This document shows, piece after piece, positions 23,870 to 33,015 of a stretch of DNA of 64,000 bases (positions are counted from its first letter, which is position 1; every line of letters starts with the position of its first letter). Below the pieces are notes generated by a model that saw only the letters and a program-made list of their open reading frames with translations, did no database searches and was not told where the DNA came from. This DNA comes from JAUMBM01 sp964441755 (GTDB lineage: Bacteria; Bacteroidota; Bacteroidia; Chitinophagales; Saprospiraceae). The stretch covers positions 62,001 to 126,000 of the forward strand of contig CAYTVG010000010.1 in the NCBI GenBank assembly GCA_964441755.1. The letters run 5' to 3'. A program made the translations under genes and the position numbers.

Positions 23870-26614
23870 ATGCACAAAAAGCTGCTCACCATTGTATTGC
23901 TGGCCTTTACTTACCTTCTTGGCGCGCAGACCGCGCGGCCGCTCACCATTGCCGATTTTGACCGATGGCAGACGATTGAAGCCCCTGCACTCACGGCCGA
24001 CGGGCACTGGGTTGCCTGGATTGAGCAGCCCGATGCAGGCGACGGGCAGCTGGTGCTGCGCGATACCCGCAGTCAGGCTGAGCGCCGTTTTGCGCGGGTG
24101 AAAAATTTTCGGTTTGCAGCCGACGCTGCCTGCCTCGTGTTTACCATCACACCTCCGCGGGATACCCTCATCGCCCAGCGGCGGCGCAAGGTAGACAAAA
24201 ACAAGCTGCCGATGGATACACTGGCCATACTGCCATTACAAGCTGGCGCTTTTGCCTCGGCTGAACCTACGTACATTCCGCAGCTCAAAAACTACCAACT
24301 GCCGGAGAAATGGCCTCAGTGGCTGGCCTATGGCATCAAAACACCCCTGCCCGACAGCCTCTCCAGAAAACTCGATAAAGAAAGCTATCGGCTGGTACTA
24401 CGCCACTTGCCGACGGGTGACACCCTGGCTTTCGATGGCGTAAAGGCCTATGTGCACGCCGACGAAGCTCCGGCCTTTATGCTGCATACGGCAGGCGACA
24501 ATCAGTCGCTTTCGCCCGGCGTCTATTTTTTTGATCCCCAAACGCGGCGCGTAGACAGCCTGCTGACCGGTAAGGGCAGCTACACCTCTCTGAGCATCCA
24601 TCGGCTGGGAGACAAGGCCGCTTTTGTAGCCGATCGCGACACGACCAAAGCGCTGCTGCGGCCTACCCAGCTTTTTAGCTGGCAAAAAGGGCAGCCGGCT
24701 GCCAGGCTGCTGACGGCTACCGATTCGCTTAGCCGCGTCAGCGAGCATGCACCCCTGACTTTTTCCTATCAGGGCAATCGCCTGTACTTCGGGCGGGCTC
24801 CTATGCCCATACTGCAGGATACCAGCCTGCTGGAGGAAGAAATTGTACAGGTGGAGGTGTGGACTTACGACGAACCCCGCCTGTATACCCAGCAGGAAGT
24901 GCGCCTTGAACGAGACCGAAAGCGCGCTTTCACGCATGTCTATCACTATGACAGCCAACAGCTTGTAGCCCTGCATGACGAGCAGGCGGCTGAGTGGGTA
25001 ATGGCAGACCGGGGCGATGCTCCCATAGGTCTTGCCTATGATGAAACACCCTACCTGCTGTCTACCCAATGGGAGGGCGGTCCTTCGCGCAAAGATCTCT
25101 ACCTCGTAGATGTCAGCAGCGGCAGCCGGCAGTTGCTCGCACGCGCCATACACGGGCAGCCTGCCTGGTCGCCCGGCGGGCAGTATATTTTCTGGTATTC
25201 GCCTGCCGACACTGCCTGGATGGTGATACACCGGCAGGAAAAAGTGGTGCGGCAGCTGAGCAACCGGCAGCAGTCGATCTTTTATGATGAGGAAAATGAC
25301 GTGCCCGACCATCCCTCGCCCTACGGCTTCGCCGGCTGGGCCGAAAATGATGCCGCGCTCTACCTCTATGACCGCTACGACTGGTGGCGTTTTGACCCGA
25401 GCGGCAAGGGGGCGCCGGTGCGCGTCACGCGGGCACGCGAGCAGCAGCAGCGGCTGCGCTATATTTCCCTCAGCAAAGAGGCTCGTTTCCTGCCCGCCAA
25501 CGGGCGGGTGCTGGTGCACTTTTTTGACGAAAAAAATTACGAGCAGGGCTACAGTTGGCTCTACCTGCCTTCCGGCAGGCTGGAGCAACTGCAGGGAGGT
25601 GCTTACAGTTTTGCGAGACAGGTCATCAAAGCACGTGCTGCTGAGCAATACTTGTGGACACAGGAAAACTTCCGGGAGTTTCCCAACCTGCGGCTCAGCA
25701 GCGATCTGCGGCAGGCGGTGCGCATCAGCGATGCCAACCCCTGGCAGTCGGAATATGCATGGGGCAGTGTGGAACACGTGAGCTGGACCAGCCTCGACGG
25801 ACAGTTGCTGAAAGGGCTGTTGTTTAAGCCGGCAGATTTTGAACCCGGCAAGCAGTATCCCATGATTGTCAACTTCTATGAGCGCAATTCGGAGACCATC
25901 CACGACCACCGGCGGCCTTATGCACACCGCTCACAGATCAACTATCCTCACTACTTGTCCAATGGCTACCTGATTTTCAATCCCGATATCCCCTACCGCA
26001 CTGGTTACCCGGGCGAAAGTGCCTACAATGCGCTCATGCCGGGTGTCATGAAGCTGCTGGAGCAGGGCTTTGTCGATCGCGACCGCATCGGCATTCAGGG
26101 ACATAGCTGGGGTGGCTACCAGATTGCCTACCTGCTTACGCGCACCAACCTGTTTCGCTGTGCTGAATCAGGCGCACCGGTGGTCAATATGTTTTCGGCC
26201 TATGGTGGCATCCGCTGGGAGTCGGGCCTCAGCCGGCAGTTTCAGTATGAGCACGCCCAGAGCCGCATCGGCGGCAGCCCCTGGGAATACCCGCTGCGAT
26301 TTATGGAAAACTCGCCCTTGTTTACCATCGATAAGGTGACCACCCCGGTGCTCATTATGCACAATGACAATGACGGCGCTGTACCCTGGTATCAGGGGAT
26401 AGAAATGTTTACTGCGCTGCGCCGCCTGGGCAAGCCCGCCTGGCTGCTCAACTACAACGGGGAGCCCCACTGGCCGGTGAAGCGCCAAAACCGCATTGAT
26501 TTTCAATTGCGTATGAGCCAGTTTTTTGACCACTACCTCAAAGATGCTCCTATGCCCCCCTGGATGAGCAAGGGCGTAAGCCCTATGGCCAAGGGTATTA
26601 TACAGGGCTACTAA
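23870..26614 (+). CDS. Prolyl oligopeptidase family (S9) serine peptidase
   Basis: A 914-residue secreted peptidase. The signal peptide covers about 1-20 (ending LGAQTARPL). A beta-propeller-like region occupies about 30-620. The C-terminal alpha/beta-hydrolase has catalytic Ser746 in GHSWGGYQ, Asp835 in HNDNDGAVPW and His867 in GEPHWPVK. These triad positions fit the S9B/S9C groups that cleave dipeptides or short peptides. It starts a plus-strand pair with the Ig-like protein downstream but with a 181-bp gap. Confidence 0.93.
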   Translation: MHKKLLTIVLLAFTYLLGAQTARPLTIADFDRWQTIEAPALTADGHWVAWIEQPDAGDGQLVLRDTRSQAERRFARVKNFRFAADAACLVFTITPPRDTLIAQRRRKVDKNKLPMDTLAILPLQAGAFASAEPTYIPQLKNYQLPEKWPQWLAYGIKTPLPDSLSRKLDKESYRLVLRHLPTGDTLAFDGVKAYVHADEAPAFMLHTAGDNQSLSPGVYFFDPQTRRVDSLLTGKGSYTSLSIHRLGDKAAFVADRDTTKALLRPTQLFSWQKGQPAARLLTATDSLSRVSEHAPLTFSYQGNRLYFGRAPMPILQDTSLLEEEIVQVEVWTYDEPRLYTQQEVRLERDRKRAFTHVYHYDSQQLVALHDEQAAEWVMADRGDAPIGLAYDETPYLLSTQWEGGPSRKDLYLVDVSSGSRQLLARAIHGQPAWSPGGQYIFWYSPADTAWMVIHRQEKVVRQLSNRQQSIFYDEENDVPDHPSPYGFAGWAENDAALYLYDRYDWWRFDPSGKGAPVRVTRAREQQQRLRYISLSKEARFLPANGRVLVHFFDEKNYEQGYSWLYLPSGRLEQLQGGAYSFARQVIKARAAEQYLWTQENFREFPNLRLSSDLRQAVRISDANPWQSEYAWGSVEHVSWTSLDGQLLKGLLFKPADFEPGKQYPMIVNFYERNSETIHDHRRPYAHRSQINYPHYLSNGYLIFNPDIPYRTGYPGESAYNALMPGVMKLLEQGFVDRDRIGIQGHSWGGYQIAYLLTRTNLFRCAESGAPVVNMFSAYGGIRWESGLSRQFQYEHAQSRIGGSPWEYPLRFMENSPLFTIDKVTTPVLIMHNDNDGAVPWYQGIEMFTALRRLGKPAWLLNYNGEPHWPVKRQNRIDFQLRMSQFFDHYLKDAPMPPWMSKGVSPMAKGIIQGY

Positions 26615-26795
26615 AATGTAAAGCTATGCGATCTCTGGTGGGTTTATTGACTGCAATTCAAGCGCCTTTGTGCATAGTGCTATCGACCGATGGCCGAAAT
26701 CTCCGGGATTGCGGCCATCGGTTCTGTTCCAAACCCGGCGGCCCAAAGTATACCCTGCCCGTCAATATTTTCCAAGGCTACTAAAACCTCTGCCT

Positions 26796-29129
26796 ATGCA
26801 ATACCCCATTTCTTTTCGGAGCCTGTGGCTGCAGATGGCTGGCTGCCTGCCACGCCTGCCACTGCTTTCATACCTCAGCCTCAGCGGCCTGCTGCTGGCT
26901 TCTTCCTTGCACGGCCAACAGCCCACAATCCAGGACTGTCTTGGTGCCATTCCTGTCTGTGTACCTGTCTACCAGGAATCGCAGTCTCCCAGTGGCGTCG
27001 GCAACTATAACCAGGAAATAGGTCCCGGCCAGACCTGCAATTTTGAGGAAACCAACTCTATCTGGTATATCTTCACAGCCTCGCAAAGCGGTCAGCTCGG
27101 TTTTCTCATCACGCCCAATGTACTGTCGGACGATTACGACTGGGTATTGTTTGATCTTACCAATGTGAGTTGCCAGAATATACGCAACAGCAACAATGTG
27201 GTTGTCAGCTGTAATGCGGCCGGCGGTGGCAACTGCAACGGACTTACGGGCGCTACGGGCGCTACCAACAGCAATAACCAGGGGGCGGGATGCTCGGGCG
27301 GTAATTCAGCCTTCAATGCCTTGGTTCCCATGCAGGCCGGGCAGACTTTTGCGCTGCTTGTCAACAACTGGACGGGCTCCCCCAACGGATTTACCATCAA
27401 TTTTGGTCTTTCGACAGGCCTGGGTATTTTTGACCAGCAGCCCCCGCAGGTTGACAATGTAGTGGTGCAGCCGAGGCGCTGTGGCGAAAATGCTATACGC
27501 CTGCGTTTTACTGAAAACATAAGCTGCAATTCCCTGTCCTCTTCCGCTTTTACACTGTCCGGCCCGGGAGGGCCCTATACGCTTACGGCCTCCGCTACTG
27601 CCTGTCAGCAACAAGCAGCTGCTACGCGGGAAATCAACCTGACCATCAGTCCGCCCATACAACAACTGGGCAACTACACACTGATCATCAACCCCTTACA
27701 GGCTTCTCATCTGCTCGACCAATGCGGCAATCAGCTGGCTGATACCAGTCTGGTGCTGGAAGTCAACCAGCCGCAGGTATTGCAGCCCAACCTCGGCCCC
27801 GATCTGAATCTGAACTGCCCGGGTGATACCGTGGTCTTATCTACGCCTATCACCGACGCAGCCTACCTGTGGAGTGATGGCTCAACCAACCGGCAACTGC
27901 TAGTCAGCAGTCCGGGTGTGTACCGACTCACGGTCACCAATACCTGCGGGCAAGGCGTGGACAGTATATCGGTAAGCCGGTTGTTTGATGTGCCGGCTGT
28001 TGATCTGGGGCCTGACCGGCAGCTATGCCCGGGGCAGACGCTGGTGCTGGGGGGCGGCAGTCAGCAGGGGGTCGACTATCTTTGGAATGACGGAAGCACC
28101 GCCCCCAGCCGCAGCTTTGGTGGCAGTGGCGGACTCTTTTGGCTGACGGCCACTAATGTGTGTGGCTCGGACAGTGACAGCGTGCTGCTTACCTATATTC
28201 CGCCCATCGATGTCAACCTGCCAACCAACTGGACGGGCTGCGCCGGTGAAGAGTTGCTGCTCGACCTGAGCCATCCCTTTGGGCAGTACAACTGGTCGGA
28301 TGGCAGTCAGTTGCCGCAGCGGCTGGTCACCACTGACGGTAGTTACCGCGTGACCGTCAGTACCCCTTGCGAGCAGCAGGCCTTTGATTTGCAGGTGACC
28401 TTCCTGCAACCTTTACAACTGTCGCTGGGCAATGATACTACCCTTTGTACCGGCGATTCATTGCTGCTGGATGCCAGCCTGGCCGATGGCAATCTCTACC
28501 AGGCTGTTTACGACTGGCAACACGGTGAGCAGACGGCCCGCATCGTTGTGCGCGAGCCGGGCTTATACCAGCTCCGCCTGCGTACACGCTGTCAGCTGCT
28601 GACCGATAGTATCCGCATTGATTATCTGGACAGGGTCTACCCTTCTCTGGGACGGGATACCTTTTTGTGTGAGGGAGAGCGACTGCAGCTGGATGTAAGT
28701 ACTCCGGTCGAAGCAGATTTCATCTGGGAAGACGGCAGCAGGCTGCCTGTACGCACCATCGAAGGTCCCGGCAACTACTGGGTACAAGTATTTACGGCCT
28801 GTGAATCACAGGGCGACAGTCTGCTCGTCAGCCCCTGTGAGCGCTGCCTGGTTTACAGCCCCACAGCTTTCAGTCCCAACAGTGACGGTGTCAATGACCA
28901 GTGGCGTCCTTACAGTGACTGCGAGCTTAGCGATTACAGCCTCAAAGTATTTGACCGATGGGGTGGTCTGCTGTATGTATCCGAAGCGCCGGAAAAAGGC
29001 TGGGATGGCCGGAGGCAGGGCGAGGATGCCCCGGCGGGTGTGTACGTTTTTGTACTGGATTATTGGGTCGTAGAAAATGGCAGGAGGAGAACAGCTACCG
29101 CAACAGGATCCTTTCAGCTGCTGCGGTAG
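26796..29129 (+). CDS. Secreted Ig-like repeat protein with gliding-type (CHU_C) C-terminal domain
   Basis: A 777-residue protein. A signal peptide ends near SSLHGQQ. The N-terminal domain is Cys-containing (CLGAIPVCVPVYQE, then NFEETNSIWYIFTAS), a form common at the start of such adhesins. Five or six repeats of about 80-90 residues follow, each with a W-x-DGS element and a YRLTV/YQLRL strand. The C-terminus, SPTAFSPNSDGVNDQW to FDRWGGLLY and PAGVYVFVL, is the gliding-motility C-terminal domain (type B T9SS signal). Thus it is probably exported by the type IX system. The start at 26796 is chosen because the signal peptide follows it. Confidence 0.9.
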   Translation: MQYPISFRSLWLQMAGCLPRLPLLSYLSLSGLLLASSLHGQQPTIQDCLGAIPVCVPVYQESQSPSGVGNYNQEIGPGQTCNFEETNSIWYIFTASQSGQLGFLITPNVLSDDYDWVLFDLTNVSCQNIRNSNNVVVSCNAAGGGNCNGLTGATGATNSNNQGAGCSGGNSAFNALVPMQAGQTFALLVNNWTGSPNGFTINFGLSTGLGIFDQQPPQVDNVVVQPRRCGENAIRLRFTENISCNSLSSSAFTLSGPGGPYTLTASATACQQQAAATREINLTISPPIQQLGNYTLIINPLQASHLLDQCGNQLADTSLVLEVNQPQVLQPNLGPDLNLNCPGDTVVLSTPITDAAYLWSDGSTNRQLLVSSPGVYRLTVTNTCGQGVDSISVSRLFDVPAVDLGPDRQLCPGQTLVLGGGSQQGVDYLWNDGSTAPSRSFGGSGGLFWLTATNVCGSDSDSVLLTYIPPIDVNLPTNWTGCAGEELLLDLSHPFGQYNWSDGSQLPQRLVTTDGSYRVTVSTPCEQQAFDLQVTFLQPLQLSLGNDTTLCTGDSLLLDASLADGNLYQAVYDWQHGEQTARIVVREPGLYQLRLRTRCQLLTDSIRIDYLDRVYPSLGRDTFLCEGERLQLDVSTPVEADFIWEDGSRLPVRTIEGPGNYWVQVFTACESQGDSLLVSPCERCLVYSPTAFSPNSDGVNDQWRPYSDCELSDYSLKVFDRWGGLLYVSEAPEKGWDGRRQGEDAPAGVYVFVLDYWVVENGRRRTATATGSFQLLR

Positions 29130-29188
29130 CCTCCGGTATTAGCTGTGTTTTGTTTTTTGCTTTGGGGAAAAAATCCGAAACACTTACG

Positions 29189-29470
29189 CTAGACGGCAAC
29201 AGGACTCAGCTGGTGCGCACGGAAGCAGCGGCCGGCATCGGCTACTGTTTCGATACCTTCAATTTCTTCGGCACTCAGGTAGACATTGAGCCGGCTCTCC
29301 AATTGCGCGATGAGCAGGTTGATGTCTACGGCGTCCATCATAAGATCATCGCGAAAGCGCGTGTATGGACGAATAGAGGAGACATCGACATGTAGCTGCC
29401 AGCTAAGCATTTCAATCATTTGGTTTTCAATAGGACTGCTATTGATAAAAACAGATGGGGTATTGAGCAT
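29189..29470 (-). CDS. Acyl-carrier-protein-like protein lacking the carrier Ser
   Basis: A 93-residue protein matching the ACP fold. The helix-II region RFRDDLMMDAVDINLLIAQL aligns without gaps to the ACP motif DDLGADSLDxxELxxxLE, followed by the usual E-rich helix and TVADAGRCF. The phosphopantetheine Ser of DSL is Ala47 (GCC codon), so it should not be converted to a holo-carrier. No acyltransferase or ketosynthase gene is nearby. A TACGTTTG box lies 28 nt upstream. Role unknown; a structural or regulatory partner rather than an acyl carrier is an inference. Confidence 0.72.
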   Translation of the reverse strand: MLNTPSVFINSSPIENQMIEMLSWQLHVDVSSIRPYTRFRDDLMMDAVDINLLIAQLESRLNVYLSAEEIEGIETVADAGRCFRAHQLSPVAV

Positions 29471-29497
29471 GATCGGTCAATTGTGTAGATTGCTATA

Positions 29498-29505
29498 CAA
29501 ACGTA
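29498..29505 (-). promoter_or_regulatory. -7 box (TACGTTTG) of the ACP-like gene
   Basis: TACGTTTG on the minus strand, 28 nt before the ATG; the -33 element is unclear. Confidence 0.45.
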
Positions 29506-29741
29506 CACCCTGTGCACTTAGTTGCCTGTATGTGAAATTATTTATCAACGGGGGCACTGCCAGTGTGTAAAATGTTAAAAGAATATTAAAGTCCTTCCGG
29601 AACCGCATAATTATACAAACAGCAGGTGTTGTATTGGCTGCAGGAGCATGGCCGGCAATGTGGTAAAGACAGGTTGCCCGCCTGTGTTTCGCCGCTTTCG
29701 GCTGCGAGATGCCCATTTGTCAAACAAGCAAACTATTCATC

Positions 29742-30278
29742 ATGATCAGGTATTGGATGTTGGTATCTCTGCTGCTAGTCCTTGGCTGGCCGGCAGAAGC
29801 GCAGCAGGCAACAGGAGGCGGATCCACAGGCAGTGTCCAGTGGCGCAACTGGTCGAGCGTGCAGGCGGGCAGTCTCCGGCAGAAGGCGATGGTATTCATC
29901 TACGCGGACTGGTGTGCATTGTGCAAGCGGATGGAAACAGAGGTTTTCGAATCGGAACCGGTAGCGCAGCGCATCCGGCAGTTTTTTATTCCGGTTCGCT
30001 TCAACAGTGAGCAACGCGAACCGATGGTATACCAGGGCAGCACCTACGAATACATCCGCGAGGGCGATGTACGCTACCACGGTCTGGCGGCCAAGCTGAT
30101 GGGCGGGCGGATCAGCTATCCCGGGCTGGTCTTTCTGGATGAGAGCGGTCAGGTCATACAGGCCTTATCGGGCTTTCGCAATGCCGATGAGCTGTTGATG
30201 GCACTCACCTATTTTGGTGAAAATCACTACAAGACTACCCCCTGGTCAACCTTTCAGCGCCATTACAGTCCGGACTGA
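29742..30278 (+). CDS. Secreted thioredoxin-fold protein
   Basis: A 178-residue protein with a signal peptide (MIRYWMLVSLLLVLGWPAEA). The thioredoxin-like domain has the redox motif YADWCALCKRME (CxxC) and a cis-Pro region SYPGLVFLDESGQVI. It is likely a periplasmic thiol reductant or disulfide-handling protein. Insert and length resemble DUF255/thioredoxin_7-type proteins. The start was set at the signal peptide; it is alone on the plus strand. Confidence 0.87.
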   Translation: MIRYWMLVSLLLVLGWPAEAQQATGGGSTGSVQWRNWSSVQAGSLRQKAMVFIYADWCALCKRMETEVFESEPVAQRIRQFFIPVRFNSEQREPMVYQGSTYEYIREGDVRYHGLAAKLMGGRISYPGLVFLDESGQVIQALSGFRNADELLMALTYFGENHYKTTPWSTFQRHYSPD

Positions 30279-30370
30279 GTGCCCCGGCCGCTGCTGCGCA
30301 TGGCCGGCAGCGCCTGTGCGGGATTTTTGCCGGCAGCAATAGCAACAGGCCGCGGCGGCCGAAGGCCTCC

Positions 30371-31462
30371 TCAGGCCTGATGTTCGTCGAAAGGGGTACG
30401 GAAAAAATAATCTATGCGATCATCGGCCAGCAAGGTAGTCTGCTGCCACTGTCCGCTGACTGCCGGGGCGGGCAGGCCGCCACCCAGCTCGACGGCTGCG
30501 GTGATGATGCGCGCCTCGTCCCACAAGCCGGCGGCCAGCAGGGACGAAAGGACTTTTGCTCCGCCCTCAACCGTAAGATGCCCTATGTTGTGGCGATACA
30601 GCTCGGACAGCATGGCCGACGGCCAGTCGGCCGCTGCAAAATCGAGGGGACAAAGCCGGACGTTGGGCGGTAATTGCCTGTCGGGACGTTCGATGCCCGA
30701 CTGAGAGAACAGCCATACGGGCTGGTCGGGCGCAAAAACGCGCAGCTCTGCCGGCAGCGTCCGCTGCCCTTCCAGCACGACCCGGGCAGGTGAGCGGCCG
30801 GGAAAGTAGCGGCTGTCGAGGCGGGGGTCATCGGCCAGGGCCGTACCTGCTCCAATAAGAATGGCATCTGTCTGCCCCCGCCAACGGTGCGTGAGCCGGC
30901 GCGTAAAATCGTTGCTAATCCAGTAGGCTCCGGCTCTGTCGGGTGCCATATACCCGTCGCGGCTGCGCGCATATTTCAGCACGATATAGGGCCGCCTCAT
31001 GGAAGCAAAAACATTGCGAGGCAGTGCCAGCAAAGCGCCCTCCGCCGGCAGGAGGCCCGTGCGAACCTCTACGCCTGCGGCCCTGAGCAAGTCGACAGAG
31101 CGGCCCGATACCTCCGGCGTAAAATCCAACTGAGAAATAACTACCCGCGGAATGGCGTGCGTGCGGATCAGATCCGTGCAAGGAGGCGTTTTGCCAAAAA
31201 TACAACAAGGCTCCAGCGATACGTAAAGCGTACTATGCGCTATAAGCGCTCTGTCGGCAGCAGCCACGCTATTAACAGCCATAACCTCCGCATGCGGTCC
31301 TCCATAATAGGCGTGATACCCCTCCCCTATTATTCGTCCGTCGCAGACAAGTACAGCACCTACAGCCGGATTGGGAGAAACCTTGCCGAGTCCCAGCTTT
31401 GCCAGCTGGAAGCAGCGGCGCATATACGACTTGTCGGCCTCGCTAAACACAACAGCACTCAT
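30371..31462 (-). CDS. ribD: Riboflavin biosynthesis bifunctional deaminase/reductase RibD
   Basis: A 363-residue fusion catalysing the deamination and side-chain reduction steps of riboflavin synthesis. The N-terminal zinc deaminase has GPHAEVMAV and LEPCCIFGKTPPC; the C-terminal reductase has YVVLKYARS-like PYIVLKYARSRDG, DAILIGAGTALADDPRL and LTVEGGAKV. The length matches E. coli RibD (367). Its ATG overlaps the mnmD stop (ATGA), so translation is probably coupled. No other rib gene is in the window. Confidence 0.95.
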   Translation of the reverse strand: MSAVVFSEADKSYMRRCFQLAKLGLGKVSPNPAVGAVLVCDGRIIGEGYHAYYGGPHAEVMAVNSVAAADRALIAHSTLYVSLEPCCIFGKTPPCTDLIRTHAIPRVVISQLDFTPEVSGRSVDLLRAAGVEVRTGLLPAEGALLALPRNVFASMRRPYIVLKYARSRDGYMAPDRAGAYWISNDFTRRLTHRWRGQTDAILIGAGTALADDPRLDSRYFPGRSPARVVLEGQRTLPAELRVFAPDQPVWLFSQSGIERPDRQLPPNVRLCPLDFAAADWPSAMLSELYRHNIGHLTVEGGAKVLSSLLAAGLWDEARIITAAVELGGGLPAPAVSGQWQQTTLLADDRIDYFFRTPFDEHQA

Positions 31463-32139
31463 AGCTGGCGACTTGCGCGAATCATCTCGCGTTTGCCCGG
31501 AGGGCCAGGCAAGCTTTCTACCTCAAAGCCCAGCGCCCGCAAGCTGCGCTTCACCTCCCCTTTGGCGCAGTAGGTAACCATGACCCCGCCCGGCAGCAGC
31601 GCGTCGTACATTTTGCTCAGCGCATCGCTCGTCCACAAATCGGGCTGAGCTGAAGGCGCAAAAGCGTCGTAGTAGATCAGATCAAACTGTTGTTCAGGCA
31701 TATATGCCTCCAGGGTCGTAAGCCTTTTGCAAAAATAAAAATCTGCCGACAGCCGCTGCAGCTCATCCGGCGGACAGGTATGCAACTGCAGAAAGACCTC
31801 CCGGTCAGCCGGCGAAAGCCGTAGCTGCCCGGGGTAATTGAGCACCGCCACCTGCTCCGGGCTGAGTGGAAAAGCTTCGATAGCCTCATAGCGAGACACC
31901 TTAAAATGGTGCTCCCGGGAAGCCAAAAAAGTTAGCAGCACATTGAGCCCTGTGCCGAGGCCCATTTCGAGAATAGAGAGCGATTTTTTCTCCAGCAGCA
32001 ACGGAAACAGACCTGCGTCCAGAAATACATGCATACTTTCCCGGATAGCCCCGTAGCGCGAGTGATAGCTCACCCCGAATGTACCGGAAATGAGCGTATG
32101 GGAGCCATCCTGTGTATCAACAACTGCAATATCTGTCAT
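31459..32139 (-). CDS. mnmD: tRNA (mnm5s2U34)-methyltransferase MnmD-like
   Basis: A 226-residue SAM-dependent methyltransferase. Motif I reads ILEMGLGTGLNVLL, with YESHYG-like YHSRYGAIRESMHVF before it and FDLIYYDAFAPSAQPDLW as the acidic loop; these match the methyltransferase half of MnmC and standalone MnmD, which finishes mnm5s2U in the tRNA wobble position. The start MTDIAVVDTQDGSHTL avoids overlap with ytxJ. Middle gene of ytxJ-mnmD-ribD. Confidence 0.87.
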   Translation of the reverse strand: MTDIAVVDTQDGSHTLISGTFGVSYHSRYGAIRESMHVFLDAGLFPLLLEKKSLSILEMGLGTGLNVLLTFLASREHHFKVSRYEAIEAFPLSPEQVAVLNYPGQLRLSPADREVFLQLHTCPPDELQRLSADFYFCKRLTTLEAYMPEQQFDLIYYDAFAPSAQPDLWTSDALSKMYDALLPGGVMVTYCAKGEVKRSLRALGFEVESLPGPPGKREMIRASRQL

Positions 32140-32152
32140 ACCGACTATGTGC

Positions 32153-32503
32153 TCAGGAGTTGGTGGCCTGCAGCTCCGCCTCAAGCTCAGCTACCTGAAT
32201 ATCCAAATGAGAAGCATCGTAGACGCACTCCCCTTTGGAAATCAGCAGCACTTGCGGCGACTCATGCCAGACCGAAAATTTGTCAGCGATGTACTGCGAT
32301 ACAGGCCGGTAGGTAATAAGATCCAAATAGTAAGGAACCACTGCCTCTGCAGACAATGTCCAGTCCTGCTCCAGCCGCATTTTGGCCATAGAACTGATGG
32401 AACAGCGGGTACTGTGCTTGAAAATCAGCACAGGCGTCTGCATAGACATATCGGCGATAGCATCGACTGTGGCAGTATCTGCCAGCGTACGCCATTGAAT
32501 CAT
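32153..32503 (-). CDS. ytxJ: Bacillithiol system redox-active protein YtxJ
   Basis: A 116-residue monothiol bacilliredoxin-type protein with thioredoxin fold. The active-site region is IFKHSTRCSISSMA with a single Cys, and VLLISKGECVYDASH near the C-terminus is family-typical. It is expected to remove bacillithiol from S-bacillithiolated proteins. First gene of a probable operon: 13 nt to mnmD, which overlaps ribD. Confidence 0.88.
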   Translation of the reverse strand: MIQWRTLADTATVDAIADMSMQTPVLIFKHSTRCSISSMAKMRLEQDWTLSAEAVVPYYLDLITYRPVSQYIADKFSVWHESPQVLLISKGECVYDASHLDIQVAELEAELQATNS

Positions 32504-32581
32504 AGAAGAAGTATTGTTAATTGGCTGCAGGGGATTAGTTAGTGTACAAGCCCCTGCCCCTGTAAAGCACCTTGCTTGTTA

Positions 32582-32743
32582 CTAGAAAATGGCTGCCAGC
32601 GTCCAGTCTACGACTGTAGTGACGACCTCCTGCAGACTGAAATTGGAAGGACAGCCTACGCCGCGGTTGCAGGAAGAAACGCTCATCAGCGCAATGAACG
32701 CTACAGCTGCCGGGAGGAAGCGGCGGAAAGAAGAAGTTTTCAT
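32582..32743 (-). CDS. Small Cys-containing lipoprotein
   Basis: A 53-residue protein: MKTSSFRRF, a hydrophobic stretch, then the lipobox SVSSC at Cys27 and a short mature part NRGVGCPSNFSL. It fits a small lipoprotein of a kind seen in Bacteroidota, role unknown. The ATG at 32743 was chosen because it gives a complete lipoprotein signal; longer starts lie in an A/T-rich region. Confidence 0.6.
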   Translation of the reverse strand: MKTSSFRRFLPAAVAFIALMSVSSCNRGVGCPSNFSLQEVVTTVVDWTLAAIF

Positions 32744-32919
32744 GATTTTATAATTTATGTACATAATTTGCAAACTAACGAAATGGCCTGCTGGTTTATT
32801 TCTAAGCAGTAAAAAAATAATAAACCTGCTTGCTGCGGGCTCTCGGCAGGGGTCTTCACTTAAGGGCATGCAAAATTAGGGATATTGCGGCTTAGTAGCA
32901 AGTGATTAACCGAAATGAC

Positions 32920-32949
32920 TTGTTAATTAAGGCAAAATCGTTATTTTTG
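32920..32949 (+). promoter_or_regulatory. Promoter of pdhB
   Basis: TTG (32920-32922), 19 nt spacer, TATTTTTG (32942-32949), 66 nt before the ATG at 33016. It overlaps longer frames, so it supports the later start. Confidence 0.75.
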
Positions 32950-33015
32950 CGCCGTTGGGTCGATCAGGCTCGATCGGGTCGGTTACTTTTTGCACATACT
33001 AAATACAAGTTTTAT

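Noticed and set aside
26615..26795. In-frame N-terminal extension of the Ig-like protein (from 26670)
   Set aside because: The extension is Arg/Pro-rich and would hide the signal peptide, which begins at the ATG at 26796.
29189..30278. Biosynthetic gene cluster around the ACP-like gene
   Set aside because: Neighbours are an Ig-like secreted protein and a thioredoxin-fold protein; no synthase, transferase or thioesterase gene is near.
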